Made by a program: the position numbers and the translations under genes
Notes under the pieces: model-generated
What the model was told of the DNA's origin: nothing
Databases searched by the model: none
The model's input: the letters and a program-made list of their open reading frames with translations, nothing else
Origin: Aselliscus stoliczkanus
Taxonomy: Eukaryota; Chordata; Mammalia; Chiroptera; Hipposideridae
Direction of reading: 5' to 3'
Assembly: GCA_033961575.1 (NCBI GenBank)
Contig: CM066737.1
Span: 66,112,771-66,176,770 of the forward strand
Length of the DNA: 64,000 nt
In this document: one piece after another, positions 35,126-46,819 of the stretch
How the letters are laid out: every line of letters begins with the position of its first letter
Position numbering within the stretch: position 1 is the first letter of the stretch

Positions 35126-35860
35126 TTGATATGACTTCAATATTCTTAAATTTACTGAAACTTGTTTTGTGACCTATCGTGGTCTATCTTGGAAAATGTC
35201 CCATGTGTACTTGAGAAGAATGTATATTCTGTTTTTTCAGGGTGAAATGCTCTAAAAATATCAATGAAGTCCAGCTGGTCTAAAGTGTCATTTAAAGCCC
35301 CTCTTTCTGTGTTGATTTTCTGTCTAAAGGGTCTGTCTGTCCATTGGTGACAATGAGGTGTTGAAGTCCCCTAGTATGATAGTGTTACTGTTGATCTCTT
35401 TCTTTATGTCTGTCAAAATCTGTTATATGTAATTAGGAGTTCCTATGTTGGGTGCATAGATGTTTATTAGTGTTATAGTGCCCTTCTTTGTCTTTTATTG
35501 TAGTCATTTAAAAGTCTATTTTGTCCAAAATAAGTATTGGTCCTCCAGCTTTTTTTTCTCATTTCCATTTGCATGAAATATCTTATTCCATCTGTAAACA
35601 GCATATACATGTGTCCTATTTTCTTATCCACTCAGCCACTCTCTGTCTTTTGATTGGAGCATTTAGCCCATTCACATTTAAAATGATTATTGATACATGC
35701 ATATGTATTGCCATTTTGTTATTTGTATTCCTGGTCTTCCTGAGTAAGCTTGTTTACCCCTTTCTTTTGTTTAAAAAAGCCCTTTTAACATTTCTTGCAA
35801 TGCTGGCTTGGTAGTAATGAATTCCTTAAGCTTATTCTTTTCTGAGAAGCTCTTTATTTC
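35126..35860 (-). pseudogene. L1 ORF2 endonuclease remnant, antisense
   Basis: The complement spans the L1 region of the D145/N147 motif and its upstream half, matching 49062-49680 (e.g. ttgtcaccaatggacagac). It is broken by stops and indels. The reverse transcriptase that should follow is deleted. Confidence 0.75.
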
Positions 35861-35869
35861 TCCTTCAAT

Positions 35870-36670
35870 TTTAAGTCATAGCCCTGCTGGGTAGAGCAAT
35901 CTTGGTTGTAGGCCTTTATTTTGTGTCACTTTGAATATCTCCTGCCACTCCCTTCTGGCCTGCAGAGTTTCTGTAGACAAGTCAGCGGTTAGTCTAACAG
36001 GAGTTCCTTTGTATGTAAGTTGCTGTCTTTCTCTTGCAGCCTCTAGGATTCTGTCTCTGTCTTTAACCTTTGCCATTTTAACTATGATGTGTCTTGGTGT
36101 GAACCTGTTTGGGTTCAGCTTTTTTGGAACCTTCTGCACTTCCTGGGCATGTATGTTGATTTCCTTCACCAGGGTAGGGAAGTTTTCAGTCATTATTTTT
36201 TCAAATACATTCTCGACTCCGTGCTTCTTCTCTTCTCCTTCTGGTAGTCCTATGATTCGACGGGTTGTTGCGCTGCATCTTGTCCCATAGGGCTCTTAAA
36301 CTATTTTTATTGTTTTTTATTCTTTGGTCTTTTTGTTGTGCCAACTGGGTGATTTTTGCTATTTTCTCTTCCAAATCGCTGATCTGCTCCTCTGCTTCAT
36401 CTACTCTACTGGTGATTCCTTTGAGTGTGTTCTTCATTTTAGTTATTGTATTCTTTAGTTCTAACTGGTTGGTTTTTTTTTTTTATGATTTCTCTATCCT
36501 TCCCTATGTCCTCACTAAGTTTGTTAAACATTCTTATCATCAGTGTTCTAAACTCTGTCTCTGAAAGGTTGGATCCCTCTGTTTCATTTGGTTCTCTTTC
36601 TAGAGGTTTCTTCTGATCTTTTACTTGGGACATGTTTCTTTGTTTCCCCATTCTGGCTGTCACTCTGGGA
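35870..36670 (-). pseudogene. L1 ORF1 remnant, antisense
   Basis: Three frame pieces on the minus strand match the intact ORF1 at 48 kb: MGKQRNMSQVKDQKKPLERE and NLSETEFRTLMIRMFNKLSE (N-terminus and start of coiled coil), MKNTLKGITSRVDEAEEQIS (coiled coil), then RPHIIVKM-type RRM sequence and ARREWQEIFKVTQNKGLQPR (C-terminal domain). Frameshifts near 36440 and 36200 disconnect them. The normal role is an RNA-binding trimer chaperoning L1 RNA; this copy cannot make it. Confidence 0.85.
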
Positions 36671-37037
36671 TTGCTTTGATGTATTAGATAGATCACCAGG
36701 AGAGCCCTGGTTGGATCATGCAGGCACACAGCTCCTGGCCCAACACTCCCAGGAAAACTCCCAGTCTCAGCCTGTCCCAATCAGCCACTTGCAGATCAGG
36801 CCAAGCAGCCCGACAACCAGCCTGGCAACTCCGCAAGCACAGTGCAGAGAGCCAGGACCCGAGAGCCTACTCCCGCGTCTCAGTGAGCAGCCTGTTGGAG
36901 CCAGAGGGCACCAGCCCAGCGTTTCCCTAGCAACACAGTATAAGCCAGGTGGAGGGTGGGGATCCAAGGCCACATGCGTGGGCACACACACGCACTTCTG
37001 CGCCAATTCCACCAGACCAATGAGGTCCCATACCTGA
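36588..37037 (+). other. ORF0-like antisense open frame in L1 5' UTR, copy 1
   Basis: On the plus strand, antisense to this L1, a frame stays open for about 149 codons. Its C-terminal part RLSEQPVGARGHQPSVSLAT..GGGWGSKATC.. ends in STRPMRSHT, matching the same frame in the 47-kb L1. It has no internal ATG in the shared part; the upstream-most possible start is TTG. Coding status is unproven. Confidence 0.45.
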
Positions 37038-37629
37038 TCCTCTGTGGGAGGGCCCAACCCTGACAAAATGGCACCCTCCTTACACCACTCACATGCAGGC
37101 TCCACACCAGGGGAACAAGAGTCCTAAAACCTCCAGCCTTTGCACCAAAGGTGCTCAGCTCAGTCTGTCCCCACAGGCTCCTGGGCCCCACTCACACAGC
37201 TACTCCCTCCACCAGGAACCAGGCAAGTGCTCACTGGCCAGCAAGCCCTGATTCTCTAGCTGCCCTCAGCCTCACCTAGCTGAGCAAAGAGTGTCCTCAC
37301 TAATTTACTGCCAGCTATCTTGGAACTCCTCTTCCTGGGAAAGGAACTCTGGACTGGTGAGCTTGGAATGCGGCCAGAGGGTCTCTCCCCCAACCAGACA
37401 AGCTTCCCACAGCTGGGGCTTCCCTCACGGGGTTCGCCCTCTCTTGTCTCTGCCCGTCCTACCAGACCCAATGTGGCCTCCTCTTTAAGTTCTGCGTTTA
37501 GTGGTTCTGTTCATCTAGTGTTCTGGGGACCTCCAGGGTTGAATGCTGTATAATTTGCTTGTAATTTTGGTGTGATCCTGGGAGGTAGTTAGCACAGCGT
37601 CTGTCTATTCTGCCATTTTACCGGAAGTC

Positions 37630-37644
37630 TCATGGGTATTATTT
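37630..37644 (+). repeat. Right target-site duplication of antisense L1
   Basis: This is the partner of 34379-34393. Confidence 0.85.
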
Positions 37645-38439
37645 TTAAAGAATAAAGGCTTTGTTGATTTTGTAGTAATGATATATTCAAATCATAAAAA
37701 ATTTAAAAAACATCAAAAAGTACAAAGTAACCCAAGCATGTTTCACTTTATTTTAAATTATTAAACTTACAACTTATCTTGATGATAATTCTATTTTAAA
37801 ATGTATTCAAAGTAGGGCTTGTTGACTTCTAACCAGAAAATAATGTGCTACAAACAATATTTTGTACTATAGTATACTCTTCACTGATTTGTAAAATTGT
37901 ATGTATAATCAATCACCTATGGGGGTATTGTTCAGTCTTAAAATAGCTCCACATATCAAATTAATTTTCTGAAACCACTCCCAAGAATTTGGGCAAAATA
38001 ATTTATTGTTCATAATGTGGAGATTCAGCTTTTAAATATGTATATAGCTGGTTATTATTGATTTTTGGAACAGACAGAGAATTATAATAATGAAAAAGTT
38101 CTCAAATATCCCTCCCTGATATTTAGGTACTTTACACATAATGTCTTTCATCAGTGTGAAGCTCAAACTACCCTCCAAGGAAAATAGCATTTGTTTCGTG
38201 AAGATTGTGCTCACAGGTTTTATGTCTTTTACAGGTAAAGGAAGAATGAAAAAATGTTTTGCCTTCTACCCACTGGCCTGGCTTCATGTAAATGTACCAA
38301 GTCTGAAACTGGTAGAAAGTATATTAAAGCAAGCAAGACCAAATTACAACTAGGAAAAGTTTCCTGTAATGGAGGAAACAACAGTCTCAAGCAATTGGTA
38401 CTATTGTACAATATAGTTTTTAGTAGTATTTACTTAATA
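37645..38439. other. Unassigned DNA
   Basis: AT-rich sequence without a recognised gene or repeat. Confidence 0.35.
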
Positions 38440-38535
38440 GGATTGTGACCATTAAATCAGATAATCCATATATAGCACTAAGCACAGAACTCAGCACATA
38501 GTAACCATTCCATAAATATTAGCTATTATTACCCA
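38440..38535 (+). repeat. MIR 3' fragment
   Basis: cagaactcagcacatagtaa, then ccataaatattagctattat, is the MIR 3' part. Confidence 0.65.
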
Positions 38536-39309
38536 TCCTTATGCAAACAGATTGGTCATTTCCTTTTGAAGTGCATTATAGTTGTAACAAGTGAGGTACT
38601 TTCTGACCAATAGATTAGGGGGCGGTACTTTATATTTTGTACCCACACCTTTATTTTAAAGTCACCAACTAAATAGTTTGCACAGTGCCTCTGTTGATTC
38701 TAAAGGTTATCTCTTTTTAGGATTCCAATTTCACTTCTGGAAGATTTTATGATACCAACAACCAAAGTGTACACAAGACTCTATCTACTAAAGAATAGCA
38801 AAGAAAGGCCTTCAGTACAAGCAATATAACTCAATGTCTTTTCATGTAATGCCTTTTCCTAGAAGAGTAAAAGGCCAGACTCATTGTCTTTCTTAAAACA
38901 ATTCACTTATTCCTGTTTTCATGTCTTTTCTAATGTTATTTGGCTCATCAAGATTGGCCATACCTCTTCTTCTTATCCACTCAAATTCAACCCAAAATTT
39001 TTTTTTCTTAATGGCTCAAATAAAAGTTAAGTTTACCTTTTGTTCAATACAGATATTTGTCATATTGGGCATTTCTTCAACTGATGATTTAGAGATTCAG
39101 GTTCTTGCCATTTTGTGTCTTCACTGTCCACTATCTTCAAAGTTTGACTTCCAAGACTCATCTGCATTAAGCCATAAAAGAGCGGTTAAGAGGCAGAATT
39201 GAGAATCAATCATAAATTCCTGTTAATCAAAGATAGATTGAAATGTCTAATAAATAATCCCCATTTATTTAAAGTGATATTCACTCCAAATGTATTCTGG
39301 TACAAAAAC
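38536..39309. other. Unassigned DNA
   Basis: No gene or repeat is recognised. The plus-strand open frame 38921-39202 lacks any motif. Confidence 0.35.
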
Positions 39310-39480
39310 TTTGAGTCAAACAGAGCTGATTTTGAATTTGAGTTCTGCCATGTGCTGACTATGTGACTTCACCACATCTATTCCTTCCTCTCTAAAATGG
39401 AACCTAAAAATATCTTCCTTACAGGGTTATTCACTAATGTTTTGCAAATGAATCTAGAACGTGCCACCCTGACCTAAGAA
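39310..39480 (+). repeat. MIR SINE fragment, sense
   Basis: The strings ttgaatttgagttctgccat, tgactatgtgacttc and ctctaaaatggaacc follow the MIR order. Confidence 0.65.
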
Positions 39481-39679
39481 CAAGTGAAAATCGACATGTG
39501 GATTCTTTTTTTTTTTTTTTTGGTTTGATTCTGGACAGGGTCTCTGAAAAGCTATAGAACCAAAGGCAGCTTTATTTAAAATATTTGAGCCACATAATAT
39601 TAACAAATAAAGCCTAAAAAAGTTATTCAGGGTATCCTACCTGATTAGAACATAATGTTGGGGGAAAGGTCATTCTCTG

Positions 39680-39835
39680 GAACTTACACCTGTGACAAAA
39701 GGTTTTCTTCTTTCTGCTGGTCACAGCTAGGCCATGTTTCTTAGCATCCCTTGCAGTTCCATGTGCCCCAATGACTGAATTCTGACCAAAGGAATGTGAG
39801 CAGGAATGATGCATGTCACTTTCAGGACTGCCAAT
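39680..39835 (-). repeat. Ancient interspersed repeat fragment
   Basis: It shows ggccatgtttcttagcatcc, ttctgaccaaaggaatgtg and aggaatgatgcatgtcactt, a motif set I recall from an old mammalian repeat. The family and the orientation are uncertain. Confidence 0.4.
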
Positions 39836-40054
39836 AAAATCCTTCTCTGCACTATATCCATCTTAAAAAGCATTAATTAATACCCTTCTCTTCCACAAGC
39901 TTTCTTTGAGTAATTCAGCATTCCTTCTTAAGACTCCTGTAGCATCTATATGGCCTTTATTACACAATTTCGGTCCTTGATTGCATTCTACCTTGTATCA
40001 TTCATTTTGTTTTAATTATTTTAGGCCTACTTTGCTAGGCAAATTATAAGTTTC

Positions 40055-40140
40055 TTAAAGCAAGGACCATATCTATTAATTGCTATGTACCTTCCATAGA
40101 GCCTAGCCCATAGTAGGTTTTCAATATCTATTGGTTAAAC
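40055..40140 (+). repeat. L2 3'-end fragment
   Basis: The sequence caaggaccatatctattaat, then agcctagcccatagtaggtt, matches the recalled L2 3' end. Confidence 0.65.
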
Positions 40141-41194
40141 TGTGCAACCTTGGACATTCTCATTTCTTAATGAAAATTTTCTCTTCATAGTATTGCACAG
40201 AGCTGTCACAAGGTAGAAAAATACACGCATGCCTATAGAAAACTACCATGAGATAAGCTAATTTAGCAATAGAAAATTATATATTGCCACATTTGCTTTA
40301 ATGATATTCTCCTACTTGTGTTTTGTCTTGAAGAGACTTTTCCTGAATTAGGGCACCATGAATTACTTTGACCTCTGACACAATCTGAAAATTAGGCTCA
40401 ACAATCTAAAGTCTTGTTAACGCTTCTTAAATGCTTGGTTTCATATTTTCTTTAATAGTATGTTGCCACAATAAAACTACTGCTAAAGAAACTATATCAT
40501 GAAATTTTAATATCTCATTCAATAGTTTGGTAGCTTTGGGCTATTGACAGTCTAGGAACTACACTCATGTCCGTTAAGAAAGTGATGAAAGTTGAAACTG
40601 CTTTTTGCTTTTCACAACATGTAGCAATTTAAATCTAGTATATCAGACTCGTAATAAACCACACTCATTTGAATCATTTTTTTCTCTGTATAACTAAACT
40701 TCTGTGAAGCACTTTTCTATTTCTGTCGTCTGTGTTTTTTACAGAGAAAAACACTCCATTTATTCTAAGAGTTGCCCAAGGACCTCTCCTCTATATAAAA
40801 ATAAAACTTTCTCAGCATGGAGCTACATATTCTTTCAGCATTCTTCCAGGTCTTTGCCTTAGCTATTGTTTAATACATTATTCAAAAATCAAAGCACTGG
40901 ATAGGTTACTTTACATGAGCCATTATGCTAGGCATTATATGTTTATTAGAGGGAAAGTAAATCGGAAAATACTATCGTTTTCTAGAATTATAACTTAGTA
41001 CAAGCTTCATTTTGTCTACAATCATAATTCTTAGAAATTAAATTGTCTTATATGCATTTCTTAGAAAATATTAATCTCTCAACTATTGTGTATAAGGAAG
41101 GTACATTTTCTCTTTGGTGTAAATTAAAACCCTAGAATGTTCAGGTTTGAACCTTTGAAAACATTTAGTTAAGCACAGTAACCTAATTTTTGAT
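40141..41194. other. Unassigned DNA
   Basis: No gene or named repeat. The open frame 40732-40998 has no recognisable motif. Confidence 0.35.
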
Positions 41195-41280
41195 ATTGGG
41201 AATTGAGGCTCAGGATGATAAAATGAATTGAAGATTACACAGCTGCATAGTTGGAAAGCAAAGAGTAGTATCTATGTGTT
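41195..41280 (-). repeat. MIR fragment, antisense
   Basis: gaggctcaggatgataaaat and cacagctgcatagttggaaa are antisense MIR core. Confidence 0.6.
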
Positions 41281-41639
41281 TTAATTCTTTTTCTCATGCT
41301 CCTTTTACTACATAGTATAGGGAAATGAAATTGAAGTGATTTAAAACCTTTATTGTCATAACTCTCCCAGTAGTCCTATTTTTGCTCTTTGGAGCAAGAC
41401 AGAATTAAATGCTTTTTCTTCCATGTACAATTGCTCATAGAGCTAAAAATTGATGGTATGCTGTTTTTTTCCTGAGTTTTCTCTAAATACCTCATCTCCC
41501 TGGTCATTCTCTTCTGGACAATCTCAAATATGTCAAAATATTTCCCAAACTGAATACTCATAAACATGCATGCATGCCGAACCTTCTTAATTTTCCTTCC
41601 CATGCTTAGATTTTTTCTTCATCCTACAATAACATTTTA

Positions 41640-41750
41640 AAATAAGTACTATTATTATCATTTGCATTTTATTTATTAGGAGACAGAAATTCAAGGATGT
41701 TAAGTAACTTGTCCATAGTGATGTTGCGATTAAGTATGTGTGATCAGTGT
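41640..41750 (-). repeat. MIR fragment, antisense
   Basis: The string gtactattattatcatttgc leads on to caaggatgttaagtaacttg, the antisense MIR core order. Confidence 0.65.
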
Positions 41751-41784
41751 ATATTGTCCTAGCATATCCCCACACATTTCTAAA

Positions 41785-41922
41785 AATCCATCAACAAGCT
41801 TTTATTTATTAAGCAACTACTGTGTAATAGATACTGCTGTATCTACAAAGAAGTGTAAGCTGCCTCCCCCCACTTTCCTTGAAGGAAATTACAACCTAGG
41901 TGAAATTACAACCTAGGTGAAA
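41785..41922 (+). repeat. L2-like fragment with short tandem duplication
   Basis: caagcttttatttattaagc and agcaactactgtgtaataga resemble L2. At its end a 19-base unit, gaaattacaacctaggtga, is repeated in tandem (41885-41922). Confidence 0.5.
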
Positions 41923-42034
41923 TGATACAAAAATATCCCTTAGAATGAAATATACTATAAATAGCAAAAAAACTATGATAGAGGTTTAGAGGAAGGAAGA
42001 AAACAGGAAGGAAACAAAAAAAAATTACCATTGA

Positions 42035-42160
42035 AACATTTACTGTATACCACATGCCAAATGTTGTGGTGTCTATTTTACATACAAAATACAAATCTTA
42101 CAAAACCCCAGTGATGTAAGCACTGCCCACCTCATTTTAGAGTAATAAAATTGATACTGA
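42035..42160 (-). repeat. MIR fragment, antisense
   Basis: The layout is antisense MIR: atgccaaatgttgtggtg at the left, cctcattttagagtaataaa at the right. Confidence 0.55.
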
Positions 42161-42584
42161 GACCCCAAGGGAGACTGGAAGAAGAAGGCATGAAGTATAC
42201 AGCGTGTGTTTGTTAGGCACAGAATTAAACAGTATAATTGTGGGGGGAGCATATTGAGAAATAGCAGGAGGCAGATAAAACTACAATCCATAGTAAGCAA
42301 ATGAGTTGAATTTCAAAGATGTCATTCTAAAAGCACTGGAAACAGTTTTAGTGTAATATTCTCCAGCACATTAGTGTATCTGATTCTAATAAAAACAAGA
42401 ATCTTGCATCCCTGCTCTCAGAATATTCAATTTTATAGTGAAGGGAATGGGGGAAAGGAAATGTTGAAATGTCAGAAAAGACATTTTACATGACCATCTT
42501 GATTACTGGGCGCTTTCCCCCTAAACTTATTTTTCTCTCAAGATCATTACTCACTAACATCTCCAAACTTCCTAACTGGGGATC

Positions 42585-42593
<9 letters not shown>

Positions 42594-42621
<28 letters not shown>

Positions 42622-42630
42622 TGTATGTAT
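42594..42630. repeat. (ATGT)n microsatellite
   Basis: About nine tandem ATGT units directly abut the left end of a DNA transposon. Confidence 0.95.
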
Positions 42631-42635
42631 ATATA

Positions 42636-42879
42636 CAGAGGTTGCCAAAAAAAATGTATACACGTTTTAAGAAAAGGAAAAAGTGTATTAATTGTAATAC
42701 TCTATATATGAGTGTACTGATAGCAAAAGATGAATACAAGTCACGTTTGACTTCTGCAATTACAAGAGGTGCCCAAAGTGGTTGCCATCAGCATCCAGAC
42801 ACTTGTGATTACAGCAAACTACTGCTTGACCATAGACTACATCTTTTAAAATCTGTATACATTTTTTTTGGCACCCCCC

Positions 42880-42880
<1 letters not shown>
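42636..42880 (+). mobile_element. Nonautonomous Tc1/mariner-type element with long inverted repeats
   Basis: The left end reads ggttgccaaaaaaaatgtat and continues to about 42670 (acacgttttaag). The right end is its inverse (gtatacattttttttggcac then ccccccc), giving about 30 bases of terminal inverted repeat. The interior (about 180 bp) has no transposase frame, so it depends on a helper. A TA just before cag at the left fits the TA target of this superfamily. The right-hand TA is obscured by the adjoining microsatellite. Confidence 0.7.

Positions 42881-42881
<1 letters not shown>

Positions 42882-42962
<81 letters not shown>
42882..42962. repeat. (GT)n(AT)n microsatellite
   Basis: About 40 bases of GT repeat pass into about 40 of AT repeat at the right edge of the inverted-repeat element. 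Confidence 0.95.
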
Positions 42963-42964
<2 letters not shown>

Positions 42965-43317
42965 GAGTAGCATAGTTCTGGCTTGGCAAACAGATGATAA
43001 TGTAAATATGTTGATCTCAAACACTAGGAATGCAAGAGCTCTGACTTCTCAATAAACTAAAATTCTGACAAGTCAACTTATCCTATCAAGGTCGGTCAGT
43101 CTTACATGCAAACCTAAGGGACTATTGCCTATGTAGTAGAATTTTCTGGCAACTATGTGAAACCTGTATTCCAAAAAGTTCCTGTTTTGTCATTTAACAA
43201 AGTTCTTCCCGTATCATCATTATAGAATCATTCCCGTGTTAAAGCACAGTATCTACAATGTTACCCTAAAATGGTACCTTAAAATGCAGTCATCTTTAAG
43301 GAGAAACAAGGTCTAGA

Positions 43318-43545
43318 GGTGCATTCTCCAATGTGAGAGCTATTAGCCACATATGATTTCCTTATATTCAAATTTAAATGACTTAAAATTAAAATAAAAA
43401 ATTCAGCCTCTTAGTCACATGAGCCACATTTCAAGTGCACAATTGGCAGTGTGGCTAGTGACTACCCTATAGGACAGTGCATATATAGAATATTTAAGTA
43501 ATTGGAGAAAAGCTCTATTGGACAGAGCTGGTCTAATGGTAATGT
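43318..43545 (-). repeat. MER3-like hAT DNA transposon relic
   Basis: It contains tattcaaatttaaatgactt, gagccacatttcaagtgcac and gtggctagtgactacc, resembling the recalled MER3 family. Both ends are diverged. Confidence 0.5.
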
Positions 43546-44714
43546 TTTGTATATAACAGAAAGCTGGAAACATCAGAGCCTGGGGATGCATCCTGAGATC
43601 AACAGATCTGGGTGGGGTTCTGCTATAAAGAATCCTGAATCCTGGGTTAAAGTAAGGTAGTTTAATGCACTAATCATAATTATAATTACACTCTGTTCTC
43701 CGATCATGATCACAACCTTAGCCTAGGCCACCTATCACAAAAGAAAATAATAACCCTGCTGCTTAATATGAACATTGTATATGTGAAACTTGTTAATCCA
43801 TAGCATCACCTTCACATTTAAAGTATATTGATTAATAATGTGAATATGTCCATTTTAAGGGCTCTTAGAGACCAATATTTAAAACATAAATTTTACTCCA
43901 CAGCACAGTATACCCTGTGTTGTATTACATTGTGAAGCATGAACTTAAACTGCTCCATGAGTTTCATTAGAGACATTACTAGTTGAGATAACTTCACAAG
44001 TGTACTGGAGTCACATTTTTTCCAGTGTTACCCTGAAACTATGTGATATCTGAGAACACTATTTACATGCTTAAGTTTGTATTTATTTACTTGTTGTTGT
44101 GTTTGCTAGGCAGTAAATTTTATTCGTTGGAAGTTCATGAATATTTAGCACTGCTATCTATATCATCTCTATATCTATTATATATAGCTATATATCTATA
44201 TCTATATCACCTATATATCTATATGAAATAATGGGCCTTTATTTTCAATATTAATATAATATTGTAGATAATATAATTACTCTTCCAACTGTAGTTGAAA
44301 CTCCCTTCTCCTTTGAGGCCTGTAGTATCTAGCTATATTATACACTATTATCTTGTGCCCTTCCTTGCCATCTTTATATATTTATCTTTTAGCCACTTTT
44401 GAAGATTCTGGTGCCTAGTCATAAATTTTCTCTCCATCTCAAATACTGATATCATCATTGATAAAAGTCCATGTGGATAATTCATCTACCATCCTAACAT
44501 CACAGTGTCTTCACCTCAAGTCCACCAGCTTTCCTATCTGACATTAATCTATGCCCAGAAATGCTCCAGAATTGAAATCTTAAACTACATATGTCACTAT
44601 GTAACCCAACCCTGGTATCCTTTTTTATTCAAAATATTAAAATTTATTTTCAATACAGATGAAGCGTAGAAGCAACACTTAGTAATTGAATGTGGACTTA
44701 GGAAAGACTCCTGT
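43546..44714. other. Unassigned DNA
   Basis: No gene. A degenerate (TATATC)n stretch lies at about 44150-44225. Confidence 0.35.
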
Positions 44715-45503
44715 CAGTCTTTTTTTTTAATTTTTAAAAATTTACTGGGGTGACAATGTCTAATAAAATTATATAGGTTTCAAGTGCACATTTTTATAAT
44801 ACATCATCTACATATTGCATTGTGTGTTCACCACCCAGAGTCAAATCTTCTGTCAGCATAAATTTGACCCCCTTTACCCTCTTCTACCTTTCCCTTCCTC
44901 CCTTACCCTCTGGTAACCACTAAACTATTGTTTTTATCTATGAGTTTTGTTCGTTTGTTGCTTTCAGGTTTATATCCCACATATGAGTGAAGTCATATAG
45001 TTCTTGACTTTTTCTGTCTGACTTATTTCACGTAGCATGATTATCTCAAGATCCATCCATGTTGTTGCAAATGGCTGTATTTCATCTTTTTATGGCTGAG
45101 TAATATTCCATTGTGTATATGTACTGCATCTTCTTTGCCCAATCATCTATTGAAGGACCCTTTGGTTGTTTCCATGTCTTGGCTACCATGAATAATGCTT
45201 CAATGAACATATGGGTACATTTATCTTTATGGATAAATGTTTTCAGATTTTTTGGGTATATACCCAGAAGAGGGACTGCTGGGTCATATGGTAATTCTAT
45301 TCTTAATTTTTTGAGGAACCTCCATTTTCCAAAGTGGCTGTACCACTGTATGTTCCCAGCAGCAGTGTATGAGCCAACCATGCTATTCTTCCAGTGTACT
45401 TCCTTTCTTATCAAGAATTTTACTGATGATATGTTATAGAATTGTACACTTGAGGTCTATATAATTTTATTAACCAATGTCACTCCAATAAATTTAATAA
45501 AAG
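44715..45503 (-). mobile_element. Antisense L1 3' end followed by a short sense L1 3' end
   Basis: From 44720 the plus strand runs from a T-rich tail through antisense 3' UTR and ORF2 C-terminus. The minus-strand frame ending at 45082 shows [31 protein letters not shown] and MEYYSAIKR. At about 45425-45503 a sense 3' end (gaattgtacacttgagg.., caataaatttaataaaag) follows. Two elements may be nested, or one rearranged; I found no convincing target duplication. Confidence 0.75.
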
Positions 45504-46039
45504 TACAAAGAAATATAGCTCCTTAACCTGTACATTTTCTCTCAACATATCAGTCCCTTTCAGGCTTTAGTTCCTTTACTATCCAGGCTATATCACATTT
45601 CCCATTACTATTCCTCTTGGCATGTTCTGTTTTTCTATTGTCCTCACTTATCATGCCCTAAAACCCTGAATCAGTTCATTTATCTACGTTTCCCTCATTT
45701 ATCTCCAGATTCACGAGCACTACTATAGAAGAACACAATAGCACCTACAGGCATCGGTACAATTCTATGTCTGCTCATGTTAGCTGTGCTTCCAATACTG
45801 CCCAATAATAACTTTTATAGGACCATTAATCAGCTCCTTATCTTGCTCTCCAGAACAGAAAGTTCAGATCATCACCATTTTTATCTCTCTCTACATCTTC
45901 ATTTTAATAGATTATTTCACATATTTTTTTAACCAAAAATAGACTATCAGGTATGGACTCCTTATATTCCTCCCTACCACTGACATCCTCGTTACTCTCA
46001 TCTTGCCTTCCTTCACTCCAATTTCAGTGAAGAAGGGGT
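45504..46039. other. Unassigned DNA
   Basis: No gene or repeat is named. Confidence 0.35.
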
Positions 46040-46455
46040 CTTTATTAGTTAGATAGAACTGTCATAACAAAGTATCACAAACTGAGTCATTTAAGCAACA
46101 AAAATTTGTTGTTTAAGAGCTCTGGAGGCTGGAAGTCCAAAATCAAGGTGTTGGCCACGTTGTTTCCTTAGGAGGGCTATGGGGAATAGATTTGTTCCAG
46201 ACCTTTCTCCTTGATTTATACATGGTCATCTTCTCCCTATATCTCTTCACATTGTCATCTCTCCATGCATGTCTCTGCAAATTTTCCTTTTTTCTAATGA
46301 CAGCAGTCATGGATAAGGGCCCATTCTAACAACCTCATTTTAACTTTATTACCTCTGTAAAGGTCCATTATCCAAATAAGGTTAAATCCTGAGGTACTGG
46401 AGGTTAGGACTTTGACATATAAATCAGGAGGGCACAATTCAATGTATAACAGTGT
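46040..46455 (-). repeat. Ancient LTR-like repeat (possibly MaLR)
   Basis: It shows gtatcacaaactgagtcatt, ctctggaggctggaagtcc, attacctctgtaaaggtcc and ctgaggtactggaggttagg, a recalled ancient mammalian repeat. The exact family is uncertain. Confidence 0.5.
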
Positions 46456-46794
46456 CCTTCCACTTATCAAATCATACTTCCTTCCACATGTGCTCTGGAT
46501 CCATTGTACCTTGTCTCCCCCAAAACCTCACTTCATCTAGTATTCTCTGTTAGTGGATTTTTAAGCTTCTTCTCTCTCTGGCTCCATGATGAAAATCCTC
46601 TTTGATCATGTGTTGCTATCTAGTTATCCATTTCTTTTTCTCCATACCTTGAATTAAAACCTTTTAAAAGAATAGTTTATACTTTTACTGTGTATTCACT
46701 TTCATTCCCTTCTCAGGCCACTGGCTTTCATCCTCATTGCTCTAGTTGAAGCACTGTTACCAAGGTCATAAATGACCATCTCCTTGCTAAGTAT
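46456..46794. other. Unassigned DNA
   Basis: No gene or repeat is named. Confidence 0.35.
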
Positions 46795-46809
46795 AAAGAA
46801 CACTTTGTG
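46795..46809 (+). repeat. Left target-site duplication of full-length L1
   Basis: aaagaacactttgtg is identical to 53360-53374. Confidence 0.95.
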
Positions 46810-46819
46810 AAGTTCCGGT

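Larger units (their letters stand above)
34394..37629 (-). mobile_element. Antisense L1 with both ends but a large internal deletion
   Basis: The minus-strand element has an intact 5' end (complement of ..gccattttaccggaagt, matching gttccggtaagatggc at 46812), a 5' UTR to about 36800, an ORF1 remnant (35876-36780), the ORF2 endonuclease part (about 35126-35860) and a 3' UTR (34394-35125). Reverse transcriptase and most of the C-terminus are missing: the junction near 35126 corresponds to about 49680 of the full-length L1 and the far side to about 52790 or later. A segment of 3' UTR is present twice (about 34735-34870 and 34990-35125). A 15-bp duplication flanks it, so insertion came first or with the rearrangement. 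Confidence 0.85.

Noticed and set aside
36880..37191. Minus-strand and other frames in the L1 5' UTR other than the ORF0-like one
   Set aside because: They are open because the region is GC-rich, and I saw no equivalent in the second L1 copy.
42597..43055. 152-codon frame and its minus-strand shadows
   Set aside because: It spans two microsatellites and a DNA transposon interior, with Met-Tyr-Val-Cys and Val-Cys repeats only from simple repeats.
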